DNA of 58,430 nucleotides from Opitutales bacterium (lineage in GTDB: Bacteria; Verrucomicrobiota; Verrucomicrobiia; Opitutales; Seribacteraceae). Location: contig JAOFOL010000010.1 of assembly GCA_028042835.1 (NCBI GenBank), forward strand, positions 1-58,430, given 5' to 3'. A program made the position numbers and the translations under genes. The notes beneath the pieces were generated by a model. That model was not told the DNA's origin and made no database searches. It saw only the letters and a program-made list of their open reading frames with translations. Position 1 is the first letter of the stretch, and the number at the start of each line of letters is the position of its first letter. Shown here piece after piece: positions 10,055 through 18,850 of the stretch.

Positions 10055-11338
10055 TCAGGTAATTTTTTCGAGGCCGGTAAGGGTTCCGGATGAGGTGTTG
10101 AATTGATCCACATCCATACCAAAATTCTGTAACATTGAAAGATATAGATTACAGAGAGGGGTGGATTGTTTTCCGGCGCGTGCAAAATGCATGTGTTCAC
10201 CGTGCTTGAAACCACCACCGGAAAGCAGAATGGGGAGGTCTCGATTACTGTGGGAATTTGCGTTGCTCATTCCACTTCCAAGAAGAGACATCGTGCTGTC
10301 CAGTAAACTTGTACCGTTAGGTTCTTTTACATCCTTAAGTTTTTTGAGAAAGCGTGCAAATTGATCGACATGAAAAGTTTCGATAATAGAAAGTTCATCA
10401 ATAGCATCCTGAACCTGTCCATGATGAGAAAGAGTATGGTATCCCTGTGAAACTCCGGATAATCCACCATTTTCTTTTCCTAAATTAGTAAATGCCAGAC
10501 TGATAACCCGGGTTGAATCGGTTTGAAGGGCAAGAGCCATCAGATCGTAAAAAAGGGGGGTTCGATCCTTGAGGGTTAGTGAATCCACACCCTGAGGGAG
10601 GACATAATCAGTATTTGGTTTTTCCTTATCGAGCCAGAGAGTGGATTGTTCAATACGTTTTTCGAATTCGCGAACGGAGGTGAAATATTGGTCCAGTTTT
10701 TCGGTGTCTGCATAACCTAAGCTTTTTTTAAAACGATCTGCCTGGTTTTTCGCGAGATCAAGAATGGAGCGTTTATCAATTAAAGCTCTTTCTGTTTGAT
10801 TCCGTGTTGAGCTGTTCTCTTTTCTAAAAAGCATTTGATAAAGTTTTTCCAAACTACGGATGGGTTGGATATTGTTTCCATTACTCGTCCATGAAAGGGT
10901 ATGTTCATTCCCGCGGTCGGCATCTAGTGTAAGAGAAGGATACCTGGTTTTCTCTCCTGTAAAGTCGGCTGCTTTTTGATCCAGGGAAATATTGGCTTCG
11001 GCATATCCTTTCGAATGGTTGGTTGGAATCCCCGAGAGGAAAAACTTAGTTGCATTGTGACCGCCGCTGAGGTTGTGATCCAAGCCGGAAAATACCGTGT
11101 AATCTTCCCGCAACGATTCAAGGGGCTTCAGGAGTAGGGGTGATTGAAATTGCCTGCCGGTCTCGATGGGATGGAAGTTTTCGGGGACAAAGCCGTAAAA
11201 AATTCCAGTTGCCGTTATTCGTTTTGGTGAAACAAGAGAGGCGGATTCTGCGTTTGCCTCGAGAAGGGGGAGGGCAATCATGGATCCACCCAGTCCTTGC
11301 AGAAATCTCCTGCGGGCAATATGTCTTTTAATAAGCAT
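10055..11338 (-). CDS. DUF1552 protein with Tat-type signal
   Basis: A 427-residue protein that begins with a twin-arginine-like signal (RRRFLQGLGG then a hydrophobic stretch). The body carries DUF1552 hallmarks: GHNATKFFLSG, YPSLTLDADRG, SLLDSTMSLLGSGMSNANSHSNRDLPILLSGGG. The related DUF1501 family is also Tat-exported. Its molecular function is unknown. It is 9 bases upstream of the DUF1592 gene and surely co-transcribed with it. The second DUF1552 protein of the window (33639) shares the same end-motif but sits on the other side of its DUF1592 partners. Confidence 0.9.
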   Translation of the reverse strand: MLIKRHIARRRFLQGLGGSMIALPLLEANAESASLVSPKRITATGIFYGFVPENFHPIETGRQFQSPLLLKPLESLREDYTVFSGLDHNLSGGHNATKFFLSGIPTNHSKGYAEANISLDQKAADFTGEKTRYPSLTLDADRGNEHTLSWTSNGNNIQPIRSLEKLYQMLFRKENSSTRNQTERALIDKRSILDLAKNQADRFKKSLGYADTEKLDQYFTSVREFEKRIEQSTLWLDKEKPNTDYVLPQGVDSLTLKDRTPLFYDLMALALQTDSTRVISLAFTNLGKENGGLSGVSQGYHTLSHHGQVQDAIDELSIIETFHVDQFARFLKKLKDVKEPNGTSLLDSTMSLLGSGMSNANSHSNRDLPILLSGGGFKHGEHMHFARAGKQSTPLCNLYLSMLQNFGMDVDQFNTSSGTLTGLEKIT

Positions 11339-11395
11339 GTTCGTAAAATACTATGCAAAAATCACTTAAAAACCAAGGCTACAGTAGTATTTAAC

Positions 11396-11432
11396 TAAAG
11401 AAAAGAAGTACTGGAAAGCCTTCGACAGTACT
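11396..11432 (-). terminator. Rho-independent terminator after sulfatase gene
   Basis: On the minus strand AGTACTG and CAGTACT (11432-11426 and 11413-11407) form a perfect 7-bp stem, with further GAA/TTC pairing inside, followed by TCTTTTCTTT (to 11396). The first arm overlaps the sulfatase stop codon at 11431. Confidence 0.6.
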
Positions 11433-12858
11433 ACTTAAATAGGGGTTCTACCATGTTTCCATTGATCTTTTCCCAACCGGCATACAATAAATCAAATTGT
11501 TCAGGCATTTCCTTAGATAAGTCTTTGGTCTCAGAGGGATCCTTGGCTAAATCATAAAGTTCCCATTTTTTGGGTGATTGCCTGAGGATTTTCATGTCGC
11601 CCACGCGAAAGGCCGCCTTATGACTCTGTCTCCAATACAGCCACTCGTGCGGATCTTCCTTGTGCTTTCCTGTGAGGTAGGGAAGAAGGTCATAAGATTC
11701 AATATATTCACCTTTGGGTTTAGATACCCCTGCAGCTGCATGAATGGTGGCAAAAATATCCGTACTCAGTACGGGCCGATCATAGGTTTTTCCAGCAGGC
11801 ACCTTGCCGGGCCACTGAAAGAGGAAGGGTACACGAATGCCGCCTTCATACATTTGTCCCTTTCCGCCCCGTAAAGGGAGGTTGCTACTGGTTAGTTCCT
11901 TGGTCGGTCCACCATTGTCGCTCAAGAAAAATACAAGTGTGTCGTTTTCTAAATCTTCTTTTTCTATTTTTTTCATAATATCACCCACACTGTCATCCAG
12001 GTTGGCCAGCATAGCTGCAAAGATTCGTCTTTGTATATCCTCAATGTGTTTGAATTTTTTCATGTACTTATCGGCAGCCTGGAGTGGACTATGCACAGCG
12101 TTGTAGGATACGAATAAGAAAAAGGGTTTGTTCGCATGCCGGTCAATGAAGTCAACGGATTCGCGGGTAATGGCATCCGTGAAGTATTCCTCCTCCAGTA
12201 CCGGTTGACTTCCCCGTACGATCGGATTGTTGGCGTCATAGTCAGGTTCGTTGCCCAAGTGAGTCGAGTAGATCACCTTGCCGAAAGTTCTGATTCCTTG
12301 TCCACCTCCTGGGAGGACTTTCCTTCTTAACCAGGTGGTCGTTCCCTTCCATGGTTCGGGAACGAAGTAATGTCCTTCGTGAGTAAACCCAAAAAACTCA
12401 TCAAATCCGCGACGGAATGGATGATAGGGAGCGGTTCCTCCAAGATGCCACTTTCCAATTAAACCGTTTACATAGCCTGCCATTTGGAGTGAGTCGGCAA
12501 TGGTTTGTTGAGACAGAGGGAGGCCGAAGCCCGGTTCCTCATTTTTGGCACCGGTGGGATTGAATTCATGCCCGAAGCGGGTTCCATACTTTCCGGTGAG
12601 AAGGCCAGCCCGGGAAGGGCTGCAGTTGGGGGCGGTGACATAGCCCTGGCTAAACCTTACACCCTTTTTTGCAATGTCATCGATGTTGGGTGTGGGTATC
12701 TCCTGATTCCCTTGGCATCCCAACTCTCCATATCCGAGGTCATCAGCCAGAAGAATGATGAGGTTGGGCATTTGGGAAACCCGATCCTTTCCATAAGAAA
12801 CAGGTTTTAAAATAAAAAAGGGAAGAAATAAGGCGATGAGGAATCGATTGAGTTTCAT
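11431..12858 (-). CDS. Secreted sulfatase
   Basis: A 475-residue sulfatase with a signal peptide (1-23), metal motif PNLIILLADDLGYGELG, formylglycine site C79-S-P-S-R83 followed by AGLLTG, a distal SDNGG motif and a closing block WELYDLAKDPSETKDLS. This is the classic arylsulfatase-A-like layout of normal length. The gene is monocistronic as far as can be seen: it starts 194 bases from a divergent RHH gene and ends in its own terminator. Confidence 0.94.
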   Translation of the reverse strand: MKLNRFLIALFLPFFILKPVSYGKDRVSQMPNLIILLADDLGYGELGCQGNQEIPTPNIDDIAKKGVRFSQGYVTAPNCSPSRAGLLTGKYGTRFGHEFNPTGAKNEEPGFGLPLSQQTIADSLQMAGYVNGLIGKWHLGGTAPYHPFRRGFDEFFGFTHEGHYFVPEPWKGTTTWLRRKVLPGGGQGIRTFGKVIYSTHLGNEPDYDANNPIVRGSQPVLEEEYFTDAITRESVDFIDRHANKPFFLFVSYNAVHSPLQAADKYMKKFKHIEDIQRRIFAAMLANLDDSVGDIMKKIEKEDLENDTLVFFLSDNGGPTKELTSSNLPLRGGKGQMYEGGIRVPFLFQWPGKVPAGKTYDRPVLSTDIFATIHAAAGVSKPKGEYIESYDLLPYLTGKHKEDPHEWLYWRQSHKAAFRVGDMKILRQSPKKWELYDLAKDPSETKDLSKEMPEQFDLLYAGWEKINGNMVEPLFK

Positions 12859-12949
12859 ATAGGTTATATGTCTTAATATTTAAATTCTTACAACGGCACA
12901 GTTGTTCTATGCTGTTTAATCTATTTTTAACATAAATTAGAGCAATTAA

Positions 12950-12966
12950 AACTCTCATGATGAGTT
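12950..12966. promoter_or_regulatory. Possible operator dyad in divergent intergenic region
   Basis: AACTC and GAGTT flank a 7-base centre containing CATG, giving a nearly perfect 17-bp dyad between the divergent sulfatase and RHH genes. It could bind a regulator of either gene. No known consensus is matched. Confidence 0.25.
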
Positions 12967-13017
12967 CAAAACATATTATTAATTAGGGACTAATGAAAAT
13001 TGTGATACTTTAATATC

Positions 13018-13048
13018 TTGACATTTTGACGTCATTATATAATTATAT
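13018..13048 (+). promoter_or_regulatory. Candidate promoter with CRE-like palindrome for RHH-NUDIX operon
   Basis: A consensus -35 TTGACA (13018-13023) is followed by TATAAT (13038-13043, 14-base spacer) or TTATAT (13043-13048, 19-base spacer). Neither spacing is ideal. The perfect palindrome TGACGTCA (13027-13034) sits in the spacer, where a repressor would block RNA polymerase. The start codon at 13053 would be almost at the transcript end, so the message may be leaderless. Confidence 0.4.
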
Positions 13049-13052
13049 CATT

Positions 13053-13217
13053 ATGTCGTCTAAATCTCACAATAAGAAGTCAAAGCGTAAAAACACGTCT
13101 TTGCGTCTTGAGGAGTCAGTCTTAAAAAAGCTGAAGATTTATGCGGTGAAGAAGGATACAAGCGTTCAGCAAATTATTGAGGATCTCGTGGTGGGACTCC
13201 TCAAAAACAAAAAATAA
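13053..13217 (+). CDS. Small ribbon-helix-helix-like protein
   Basis: A 54-residue basic protein beginning with a Lys/Ser-rich arm (SHNKKSKRK), then NTSLRLEESVLKKLKIYAVKKDTSVQ and a second helix. The pattern of a short strand (TSLRL) followed by two helices fits a ribbon-helix-helix DNA-binding or antitoxin-like fold. I chose the ATG at 13053 over one at 13026 because the longer form starts inside the likely promoter. It is followed after two bases by a NUDIX gene. A self-repressing regulator is the natural guess, because a palindrome lies in its promoter. Confidence 0.65.
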   Translation: MSSKSHNKKSKRKNTSLRLEESVLKKLKIYAVKKDTSVQQIIEDLVVGLLKNKK

Positions 13218-13219
13218 TT

Positions 13220-13639
13220 ATGCTAAAAATACAAAAAAATGATAAATGGTTGGCAACCGTTCGGGATGATTACCAGGTGGGGGTTTTTGCCTACACTAGA
13301 TCAGGGAAGGTTGTATTGGTGACTAGTCGTAAGGGAGAATCATGGATACTACCGAAAGGAAATCGTGCGAAAAAACGATCTGATCGTTTACAGGCAAAAA
13401 GAGAAGCTTTTGAAGAAGCAGGTCTACAAGGGTCTTTGAATTGCAAGCATTATGATTTTAACTCTCTCGAGAAGTCTAAGAATCTAAGGATCTACACTAT
13501 GAGGGTAAAAACGATCCTCCACGATTTTCCTGAAAAGAGTGAGCGAAGTCGTATCGTAACCACTTTTGATCGGGCTGAAAAGATGGTCAAGCAAGAGTAC
13601 TTGGAGATAATCCAAGAATTACGAAAGAGGATATTCTAA
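13220..13639 (+). CDS. NUDIX hydrolase-like protein
   Basis: A 139-residue single-domain protein. VGVFAYTRSGKVVLVTSRKGESWILPKG leads into a NUDIX box ending REAFEEAGL. The core Glu residues of REUxEExGU are intact, but the first Glu of Gx5E is replaced by Arg in GNRAKKR. The WILPKG lead is like that of diphosphoinositol-polyphosphate or diadenosine polyphosphate hydrolases. It would cleave a nucleoside-diphosphate-linked compound in the cytoplasm; the substrate is unknown. It starts two bases after the RHH gene, so translation is probably coupled. Confidence 0.8.
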   Translation: MLKIQKNDKWLATVRDDYQVGVFAYTRSGKVVLVTSRKGESWILPKGNRAKKRSDRLQAKREAFEEAGLQGSLNCKHYDFNSLEKSKNLRIYTMRVKTILHDFPEKSERSRIVTTFDRAEKMVKQEYLEIIQELRKRIF

Positions 13640-13671
13640 AACTAATGAGGTGCTGAACGACCTTTACAAAT

Positions 13672-14583
13672 TTAGCGGACACCCATGGTCCTTAAGCGGA
13701 TACGGAAAACATTCTTTCGACCGGTGATATAAAGGACATTGCTCCCAGGTCCGGCAAAAGCGCAATTAGTCGGGCTTTCCGGGACTGCAATTGTCTCGAG
13801 CAGTTTGCCTTGCGGACTCCATATCCGCACGGCGTAAGGACCTGCACAATATAGGTTGCCGAGATGGTCTACTGTCATGCCGTCACATCCATAATCACTG
13901 GGCTGTTCGACTTGGGAGAAAAGTCTTTGTTTGGAGGGTTTTCCGGTTTTGGGGTCGACATCAAAGGCATGGAGTTTCTGCTCCTTGTATTCGGACACAT
14001 AGAGTGTTGTCTCACACGGTGAGAGCATCAAGCCGTTCGGCCCCTTTAGATCGCTTATGACTGGTCGTGGATTTCCACCATCGGAGTCGAGAAGGTAGAT
14101 CGATCCCGCACCCGGCACCGTGACGTAGATCCGCCCTTTGCGATCAACCACCACGTCGTTGACTCCCACAGGGTAAACCTTTTTGTTTTTCCCCATCCTC
14201 GTCGGCTTCAAGAGCACGGTTTCCGTCCCGTCCTCCTCGAGGCGGGCAAGGCTCTTCTCCCGTTGCTTGCACATCAGCAATCTTCCCCGCAAGTCAAAGG
14301 CGAGCCCGTTGGCTCCGCCGGTCTTGTCCCTGAACAGCGTGGTCCCAAGGGTCTTCAGGTTGAGTCGCCAGATACGCTGGTTGGGAATGTCAGTGAAGAG
14401 AAGATGGCCCTTCCCATCATAGAGCGGCCCCTCCACCGTTTCATAGCCCGAAGAAAGTTTTTCCAGCTTTGCATCGATCTCTTTTATTGTGATGAGGGAC
14501 TGCCCCGTGTCTTGTTTCTGCCCTGCCAGAGGTGTCGCAACTGCAAAGCCGAATAAACAAAGTTGTCGAAAAACTTTCGTCAT
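13672..14583 (-). CDS. SMP-30/gluconolactonase family protein
   Basis: A 303-residue secreted protein (signal region [21 protein letters not shown]). It has a six-bladed propeller pattern: EGPLYDGKGHLLFTDI, NGLAFDLRGRLLMC, GVNDVVVDRKGRIYVT, GPNGLMLSP, CDGMTVDHLGNLYCAG. These carry the usual Glu, Asn and Asp metal ligands of gluconolactonases. It is similar to the first half of the fusion at 2237. The ATG at 14583 overlaps by one base the stop of a 19-codon frame; a GTG at 14586 is the alternative start. GC content is visibly above that of neighbours. Confidence 0.85.
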   Translation of the reverse strand: MTKVFRQLCLFGFAVATPLAGQKQDTGQSLITIKEIDAKLEKLSSGYETVEGPLYDGKGHLLFTDIPNQRIWRLNLKTLGTTLFRDKTGGANGLAFDLRGRLLMCKQREKSLARLEEDGTETVLLKPTRMGKNKKVYPVGVNDVVVDRKGRIYVTVPGAGSIYLLDSDGGNPRPVISDLKGPNGLMLSPCETTLYVSEYKEQKLHAFDVDPKTGKPSKQRLFSQVEQPSDYGCDGMTVDHLGNLYCAGPYAVRIWSPQGKLLETIAVPESPTNCAFAGPGSNVLYITGRKNVFRIRLRTMGVR

Positions 14584-14642
14584 CACTTCTCCGGCTTGTT
14601 CTTTCCGCCCTTTTTTCCGCCTTTGTTCTTGGGCTTTATCAT
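14583..14642 (-). CDS. 19-codon Lys/Gly-rich mini-ORF, or out-of-frame sulfatase tail
   Basis: A short frame of 19 codons, rich in Lys and Gly with no acidic core, starts at an ATG that overlaps the sulfatase stop as ATGA and ends in a TGA that shares one base with the ATG of the SMP-30 gene (TGATG). It is in the -1 frame relative to the sulfatase, directly after a run of six A. It may be a true translational coupler or the sulfatase's own basic tail reached by -1 slippage. Other sulfatases here end in Lys-rich tails (e.g. at 56481). No Shine-Dalgarno is seen. Confidence 0.4.
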   Translation of the reverse strand: MIKPKNKGGKKGGKNKPEK

Positions 14643-16129
14643 TTTTTGTTCAGGGCGCAGGGGCGACCGTCGAGATAGCTCTGGAGAAGCTCGCCCATTT
14701 TTTTGACCCGCTCGGGATACTTGGCGTAGAGGTTGTCGGACTGGCGCGGGTCTTCCTTCAGGTTGAACAATAGGCCTTCATGACCTTTCCCGTATGCCTT
14801 GAGGCCGAAATGCTCCAAGTAGGCGGGACTTTCCTTCTTGGCTGCTCCCGTCGGGGCATTGATATAGACCCAATCCCCTTGCCGGAGGGCGAATTTTTTC
14901 GGGGAGGTGTTCTGGACGGTGGCCACGCGGAGGGGCTTGTCGTACTTCTCACCCTTGAGGACGGGCATCAGATCGTAGCTGTCGATGGCTTCGTTTTTGC
15001 GGAGGGGGTGTCCAATGATCTTGGCAAAGGTCGACGCCAGATCGACCTGACTCACCACTTCCTCGGAAACCGAGCCTTGCTTGATTTTTCCTGGCCATTT
15101 GACAATGAAGGGAACGCGGTGTCCTCCCTCGTAGACATCGCGCTTGACGCCACGATACTTGCCCGAGCTCCATTGTTTGAAAGTTTCCAGTCTTTCGAAA
15201 GCATGAGTCTCGGGTCCGTTGTCGGCGGAGAAGACGACCAGCGTGTTTTCGGCAAAGCCGTGTTTTTTCAAGGCGTTAACCACCTTGCCCACCATGGCAT
15301 CGGTCTCGATGACGAAGTCCCCGTAGTAACTGGCTTTCGATTTCCCGTGATAAGGCTTGTTTGGGACGATTGGATAGTGGGGCGAATTGAAGGCGAGGTA
15401 AGCGAAGAAGGGTTGATCCTTTTTCTGCTTCGAAATCCACTCGACGGTCTTTTGGGTGATGGTGGGGAGAATATCATAAGGGTTCCAACTCTCAGCCATC
15501 GGACCTGGTCGGAAGCTTCCTGCCCCGGCAAGTGGTTTAGATTTGATTACTGGCTTAGTGGGGATAGTTACAAAGCGGTCGCCTTCGATCCAGCAGTAGG
15601 GTGGGAAATTGATAGTCCCGTCCCCAAAGTAATAATCAAAGCCCTGATCAAGAGGTCCGTTCGGAAATCGTTTTGTCCAATCATAGGACTCGGCACGGGG
15701 ATCTCCTTTCTTGGCTCCCCGTTTTCGAATGGCATCAAAGTCCCACCCGAGGTGCCACTTGCCAAAACATCCGGTGCGATAGCCTTTATTTTTGAACATT
15801 TTGGCGATAGTAAAATCATCGGGTTTAAAGACGGTACCGCCAAAGGCTCCAACTATTCCGTGAAATCGACGCCAGTGGTGCTGCCCGGTAAGCAGGGCAA
15901 AGCGGCTCGGTGTGCAAATGCCTGATGAACTATGCCCATCGGTGAACGTCATACCCTGCGATGCCAATCGGTCGAGATGGGGTGTTTGGATCTTTGCCTC
16001 CGTATCGCCGTAGGAAACATCGGCCACTCCCATATCATCGGCATAAAGGATCACGATATTTGGGCGGGTATCGGCGAAGTTGGAGTGATTAAGGAAAAGA
16101 AGGGTAAGTGTGAGTAATCTAATCATCAT
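14639..16129 (-). CDS. Secreted sulfatase
   Basis: A 496-residue sulfatase: signal peptide 1-19, metal motif [21 protein letters not shown], formylglycine site C72-T-P-S-R76 with [10 protein letters not shown], and [13 protein letters not shown] in the second metal loop. The last block [16 protein letters not shown] is typical. The ATG overlaps the sialidase stop as ATGA, so the two proteins are made together. At the 3' end the stop is preceded by six A and overlaps a mini-ORF start. An antisense frame of 381 codons lies over it and is treated as a shadow. Confidence 0.93.
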   Translation of the reverse strand: MMIRLLTLTLLFLNHSNFADTRPNIVILYADDMGVADVSYGDTEAKIQTPHLDRLASQGMTFTDGHSSSGICTPSRFALLTGQHHWRRFHGIVGAFGGTVFKPDDFTIAKMFKNKGYRTGCFGKWHLGWDFDAIRKRGAKKGDPRAESYDWTKRFPNGPLDQGFDYYFGDGTINFPPYCWIEGDRFVTIPTKPVIKSKPLAGAGSFRPGPMAESWNPYDILPTITQKTVEWISKQKKDQPFFAYLAFNSPHYPIVPNKPYHGKSKASYYGDFVIETDAMVGKVVNALKKHGFAENTLVVFSADNGPETHAFERLETFKQWSSGKYRGVKRDVYEGGHRVPFIVKWPGKIKQGSVSEEVVSQVDLASTFAKIIGHPLRKNEAIDSYDLMPVLKGEKYDKPLRVATVQNTSPKKFALRQGDWVYINAPTGAAKKESPAYLEHFGLKAYGKGHEGLLFNLKEDPRQSDNLYAKYPERVKKMGELLQSYLDGRPCALNKK

Positions 16130-17301
16130 ATTTTATAAGGCTGGGTAAGTTTATCGGTGCCATCTGTCAGGTCTTTGAGCGAGACACGAACAAAAGTCAT
16201 TTTGGTTCCATTCTCAAAGAAAATTCCAATATCTCCATTTTTACAGGCAGTGATGGCTGAATAGCCTGCCGCTCCTTTTTCAATGCATTTTTTAAAGGCC
16301 CATGTGTTTCCATTGTCATAACTGATACTGAGAACAAGATTCTTCCGTCCTTTCTGACTATGGGAGTTGAGGAATAAAAGACGGTCTTTCGCGTACCCGT
16401 CTTTTTTGGATGTATAGACCAGGAGTTCGGCATTACAACCCGGGTCAGGCAGGTTAGTTTCCTTTTTGCTTACCCATGTTTTCCCTTGGTCGGTCGAGCG
16501 ATGAACATATCGATATCCCGAACCGTTGACCCTCGCGTTAATCATCCAGGTACCGTCACTCAGTTCGACGAATTTGGATTCGTTGGCAGGTGAGAATGGT
16601 GACGCTTTTTTCAAGGCTCCCCAAGTCTTGCCCTGATCGGAACTGCCAAATAAGTAACCTGCTTTCCCAACGTGAACTACCGTGTGGACGATCAGTCCCG
16701 AAGGAGTTTGAGCCCCTCGTCCAGAGGTGATAAAGACGAAGTCCCGCTTGGTTATTTGAGCGGACAAAACCTCGTCTCGAATGTCTTTCGGTTGCGACCA
16801 GGTCTTTCCGTGGTCGTCGCTTGTCTGTAAAAAGTAGCGATAGTTAACTGCTGTCCTGGAAGGTCTAGACTTATTGAACTCCGTGTCATGATCGAGGTAG
16901 TTGTAAAAGCAAAAAATCCTGCCTGTTTTACGATCAACGACCAAGGATGCATCAGATCCCACTTGCCCGTCTGGAAACTTGGTAATGAAATCAATTTCCG
17001 ACCAGTTATTGCCATTGTCTGTACTCCTTTTGTAGGCAATGTCTATGTTGCGGGTGTGCTGAAGATCCCGGGTGGTATTTCTACGGGCATCAATTACTGC
17101 GAGCAGGTCACCGTTTTTTGCGGTTATGATTGCGGGAATTCGAAAGTACTGGGATCCACCGTCCCCCTGAGGAAAAAGGACCTTCCGGAGAACCTCCGAA
17201 ATCATTGGAAATTCAAAAGATTCTTCGGCAATTAACGGGTGTAGGAAAATAAAGCAAGCTATGATCCATGATAGTTTCCTTAGGAGCAGGTTGTAGGACA
17301 T
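16126..17301 (-). CDS. Exo-alpha-sialidase (BNR-repeat neuraminidase)
   Basis: A 391-residue secreted protein (signal 1-25). It has the sialidase arginine motif YFRIPAIIT near residue 53, an Asp in LLAVIDARR, and five Asp boxes ([40 protein letters not shown]). NESKFVEL carries the catalytic Glu, and AGYSAI plus ENG the Tyr region. All known catalytic elements of GH33 are present. It should release sialic acid, or a related nonulosonic acid, from glycans. Its stop overlaps the next sulfatase's start, suggesting the same substrate carries sialic acid and sulfate. Confidence 0.88.
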   Translation of the reverse strand: MSYNLLLRKLSWIIACFIFLHPLIAEESFEFPMISEVLRKVLFPQGDGGSQYFRIPAIITAKNGDLLAVIDARRNTTRDLQHTRNIDIAYKRSTDNGNNWSEIDFITKFPDGQVGSDASLVVDRKTGRIFCFYNYLDHDTEFNKSRPSRTAVNYRYFLQTSDDHGKTWSQPKDIRDEVLSAQITKRDFVFITSGRGAQTPSGLIVHTVVHVGKAGYLFGSSDQGKTWGALKKASPFSPANESKFVELSDGTWMINARVNGSGYRYVHRSTDQGKTWVSKKETNLPDPGCNAELLVYTSKKDGYAKDRLLFLNSHSQKGRKNLVLSISYDNGNTWAFKKCIEKGAAGYSAITACKNGDIGIFFENGTKMTFVRVSLKDLTDGTDKLTQPYKI

Positions 17302-17325
17302 AGAGCGAAAGGAGGTTGGGTTGGG

Positions 17326-18837
17326 TTAGGGTCTTTTTTTACACTCTTCGTTCCAGTCTTCCCACATTTTAGAAAGTTCAGCCGTTTTCTCCGGCATCTG
17401 TTCTGCCAAGTTATTTACTTCAGTAGGATCAGCCCGCAGGTTATAAAGTTCCCATACTTTTCCAGCACGAACAACTTTCAAATCACCCTGACGAACAGCA
17501 TTCGCCCGGTTGAAACGCCAAAAGATTTCTTTGTGTGGTTCCCGTTCTTCGCCCTTGAAGATCGTGAGGAGAGATTTGCCAGGCGGAGGTTTGGTTTTCT
17601 TACCTTGGATTTGCTTGGGATACTTCGCTCCGGTGATGTCTCGGAAGGTGGCGGAAACGTCGATGATGTGACCCACCTGATTGGTCATACCCGGTTTGAT
17701 TACACCCGGCCAATGAGCAATGAAAGGTGTGCGAATGCCGCCTTCGTAATCAGTTGACTTGAATTTACGGTAGGGGGTGTTGCTGGCATTGGCCCAGCCA
17801 ACGGAAACGGTACGATAGCTCTCTACCGATCCGGGTGGAATATCCGGAGTGGTGTTGGGTTGCTCGGAGCAGGCACCATTATCGGTTAGGAACATGATCA
17901 GGGTATTGTCCCACTCGCCCAGTTCCTTGACCTTGGCAAAGAGACGTCCGAGGTTCTGATCGACCCGGTCGATCATGGCCGCGTAGACCGCCATCTTGAG
18001 ATCCTCAGCATCCTGTTGTTCCTCGGAAAGATCGTCCCATGCCTTGGAAGCCCTTGGGGTGAGCTTATGATTCGGACCGATGATTCCCATTTCGTTCATC
18101 CGCTTGAATCGCTGCTCTCGGATTTTATCCCATCCGATTTTGTATTTCCCCCGGTACTTGGCGATGTCTTCCGGCCAGGCGTGTAGAGGGTAGTGAGGTG
18201 CCGTGTAGGGTAGGTAGAGAACAAAGGGATTATCTTCGTCCTTGTACTCGTCGAGACGGTCGATGGCGTAACTGGTGAAGGCATCGGTGTGGTAGAATTT
18301 CTTGTCCGGGCTGGTGTAGCCCATGATCACCTTGTCTTCAATGGCCCAACGACGAAAGGATTTTCGTTTTCTTCCCGGAAGGCCCTCCCCTGGACGAGCG
18401 TTGATGCCGGGATTAAAGAAGTTACTGCATCCATCGGCCAATCCGTAGTAGCGGTCAAAACCTCGGGTTGTAGGGAGAGGCACTTGGTGCCACTTTCCTG
18501 ATATCAGGGTACGATAACCAATCGGCCGGAGTACTTCTCCAAAAGTCGCACCGTGCTCCATGTTGTTATCGCCAATCGAGTAAGCGTAGTTGCCAGTGAG
18601 AAGTTCGGCCCGGGTGGTGTGGCATTTTGCGGTGTTGTAGAACTGCGTAAAGCGTAAGCCGTTTTGAGCCAATTGGTCAAGGTTTGGCGTCTTGACCTCC
18701 CCGCCGTAGCAGCCGATGTCCGAGTAGCCCATGTCATCTACCATGATCAGAATAAAGTTGGGGCGCGTGCGGTCCGTTTCAGACCACCCCAAATTTAAAG
18801 TGAAAAGGAGGAGGGCAAGGAAAGAAAAAGTCTTCAT
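17326..18837 (-). CDS. Secreted sulfatase with C-H-T-T-R motif
   Basis: A 503-residue sulfatase with a signal peptide (1-19), metal motif RPNFILIMVDDMGYSDIGCYGG and formylglycine site C72-H-T-T-R76 with Thr instead of Pro/Ala at the third position. FLTDNGACSE is the distal metal loop. The end block VWELYNLRADPTEVNNLAEQM is typical, and the tail is Lys-rich. The rest of the family layout is regular, so it is probably active, though maturation of such a motif is not certain. It lies 24 bases upstream of the sialidase and 13 bases below the next sulfatase, within one probable operon. Confidence 0.9.
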   Translation of the reverse strand: MKTFSFLALLLFTLNLGWSETDRTRPNFILIMVDDMGYSDIGCYGGEVKTPNLDQLAQNGLRFTQFYNTAKCHTTRAELLTGNYAYSIGDNNMEHGATFGEVLRPIGYRTLISGKWHQVPLPTTRGFDRYYGLADGCSNFFNPGINARPGEGLPGRKRKSFRRWAIEDKVIMGYTSPDKKFYHTDAFTSYAIDRLDEYKDEDNPFVLYLPYTAPHYPLHAWPEDIAKYRGKYKIGWDKIREQRFKRMNEMGIIGPNHKLTPRASKAWDDLSEEQQDAEDLKMAVYAAMIDRVDQNLGRLFAKVKELGEWDNTLIMFLTDNGACSEQPNTTPDIPPGSVESYRTVSVGWANASNTPYRKFKSTDYEGGIRTPFIAHWPGVIKPGMTNQVGHIIDVSATFRDITGAKYPKQIQGKKTKPPPGKSLLTIFKGEEREPHKEIFWRFNRANAVRQGDLKVVRAGKVWELYNLRADPTEVNNLAEQMPEKTAELSKMWEDWNEECKKRP

Positions 18838-18850
18838 TTGTTATGAAAGC

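Noticed and set aside
14780-15925. 381-codon frame on the plus strand opposite a sulfatase
   Set aside because: It lies wholly antisense to a gene with full sulfatase motifs in a GC-rich stretch, has no domain of its own and mirrors the codon pattern of the real gene.
17300-17335. GGTTGGGTTGGGTTAGGG stretch
   Set aside because: Short G/T repeat between two genes; too short to be a meaningful repeat array.
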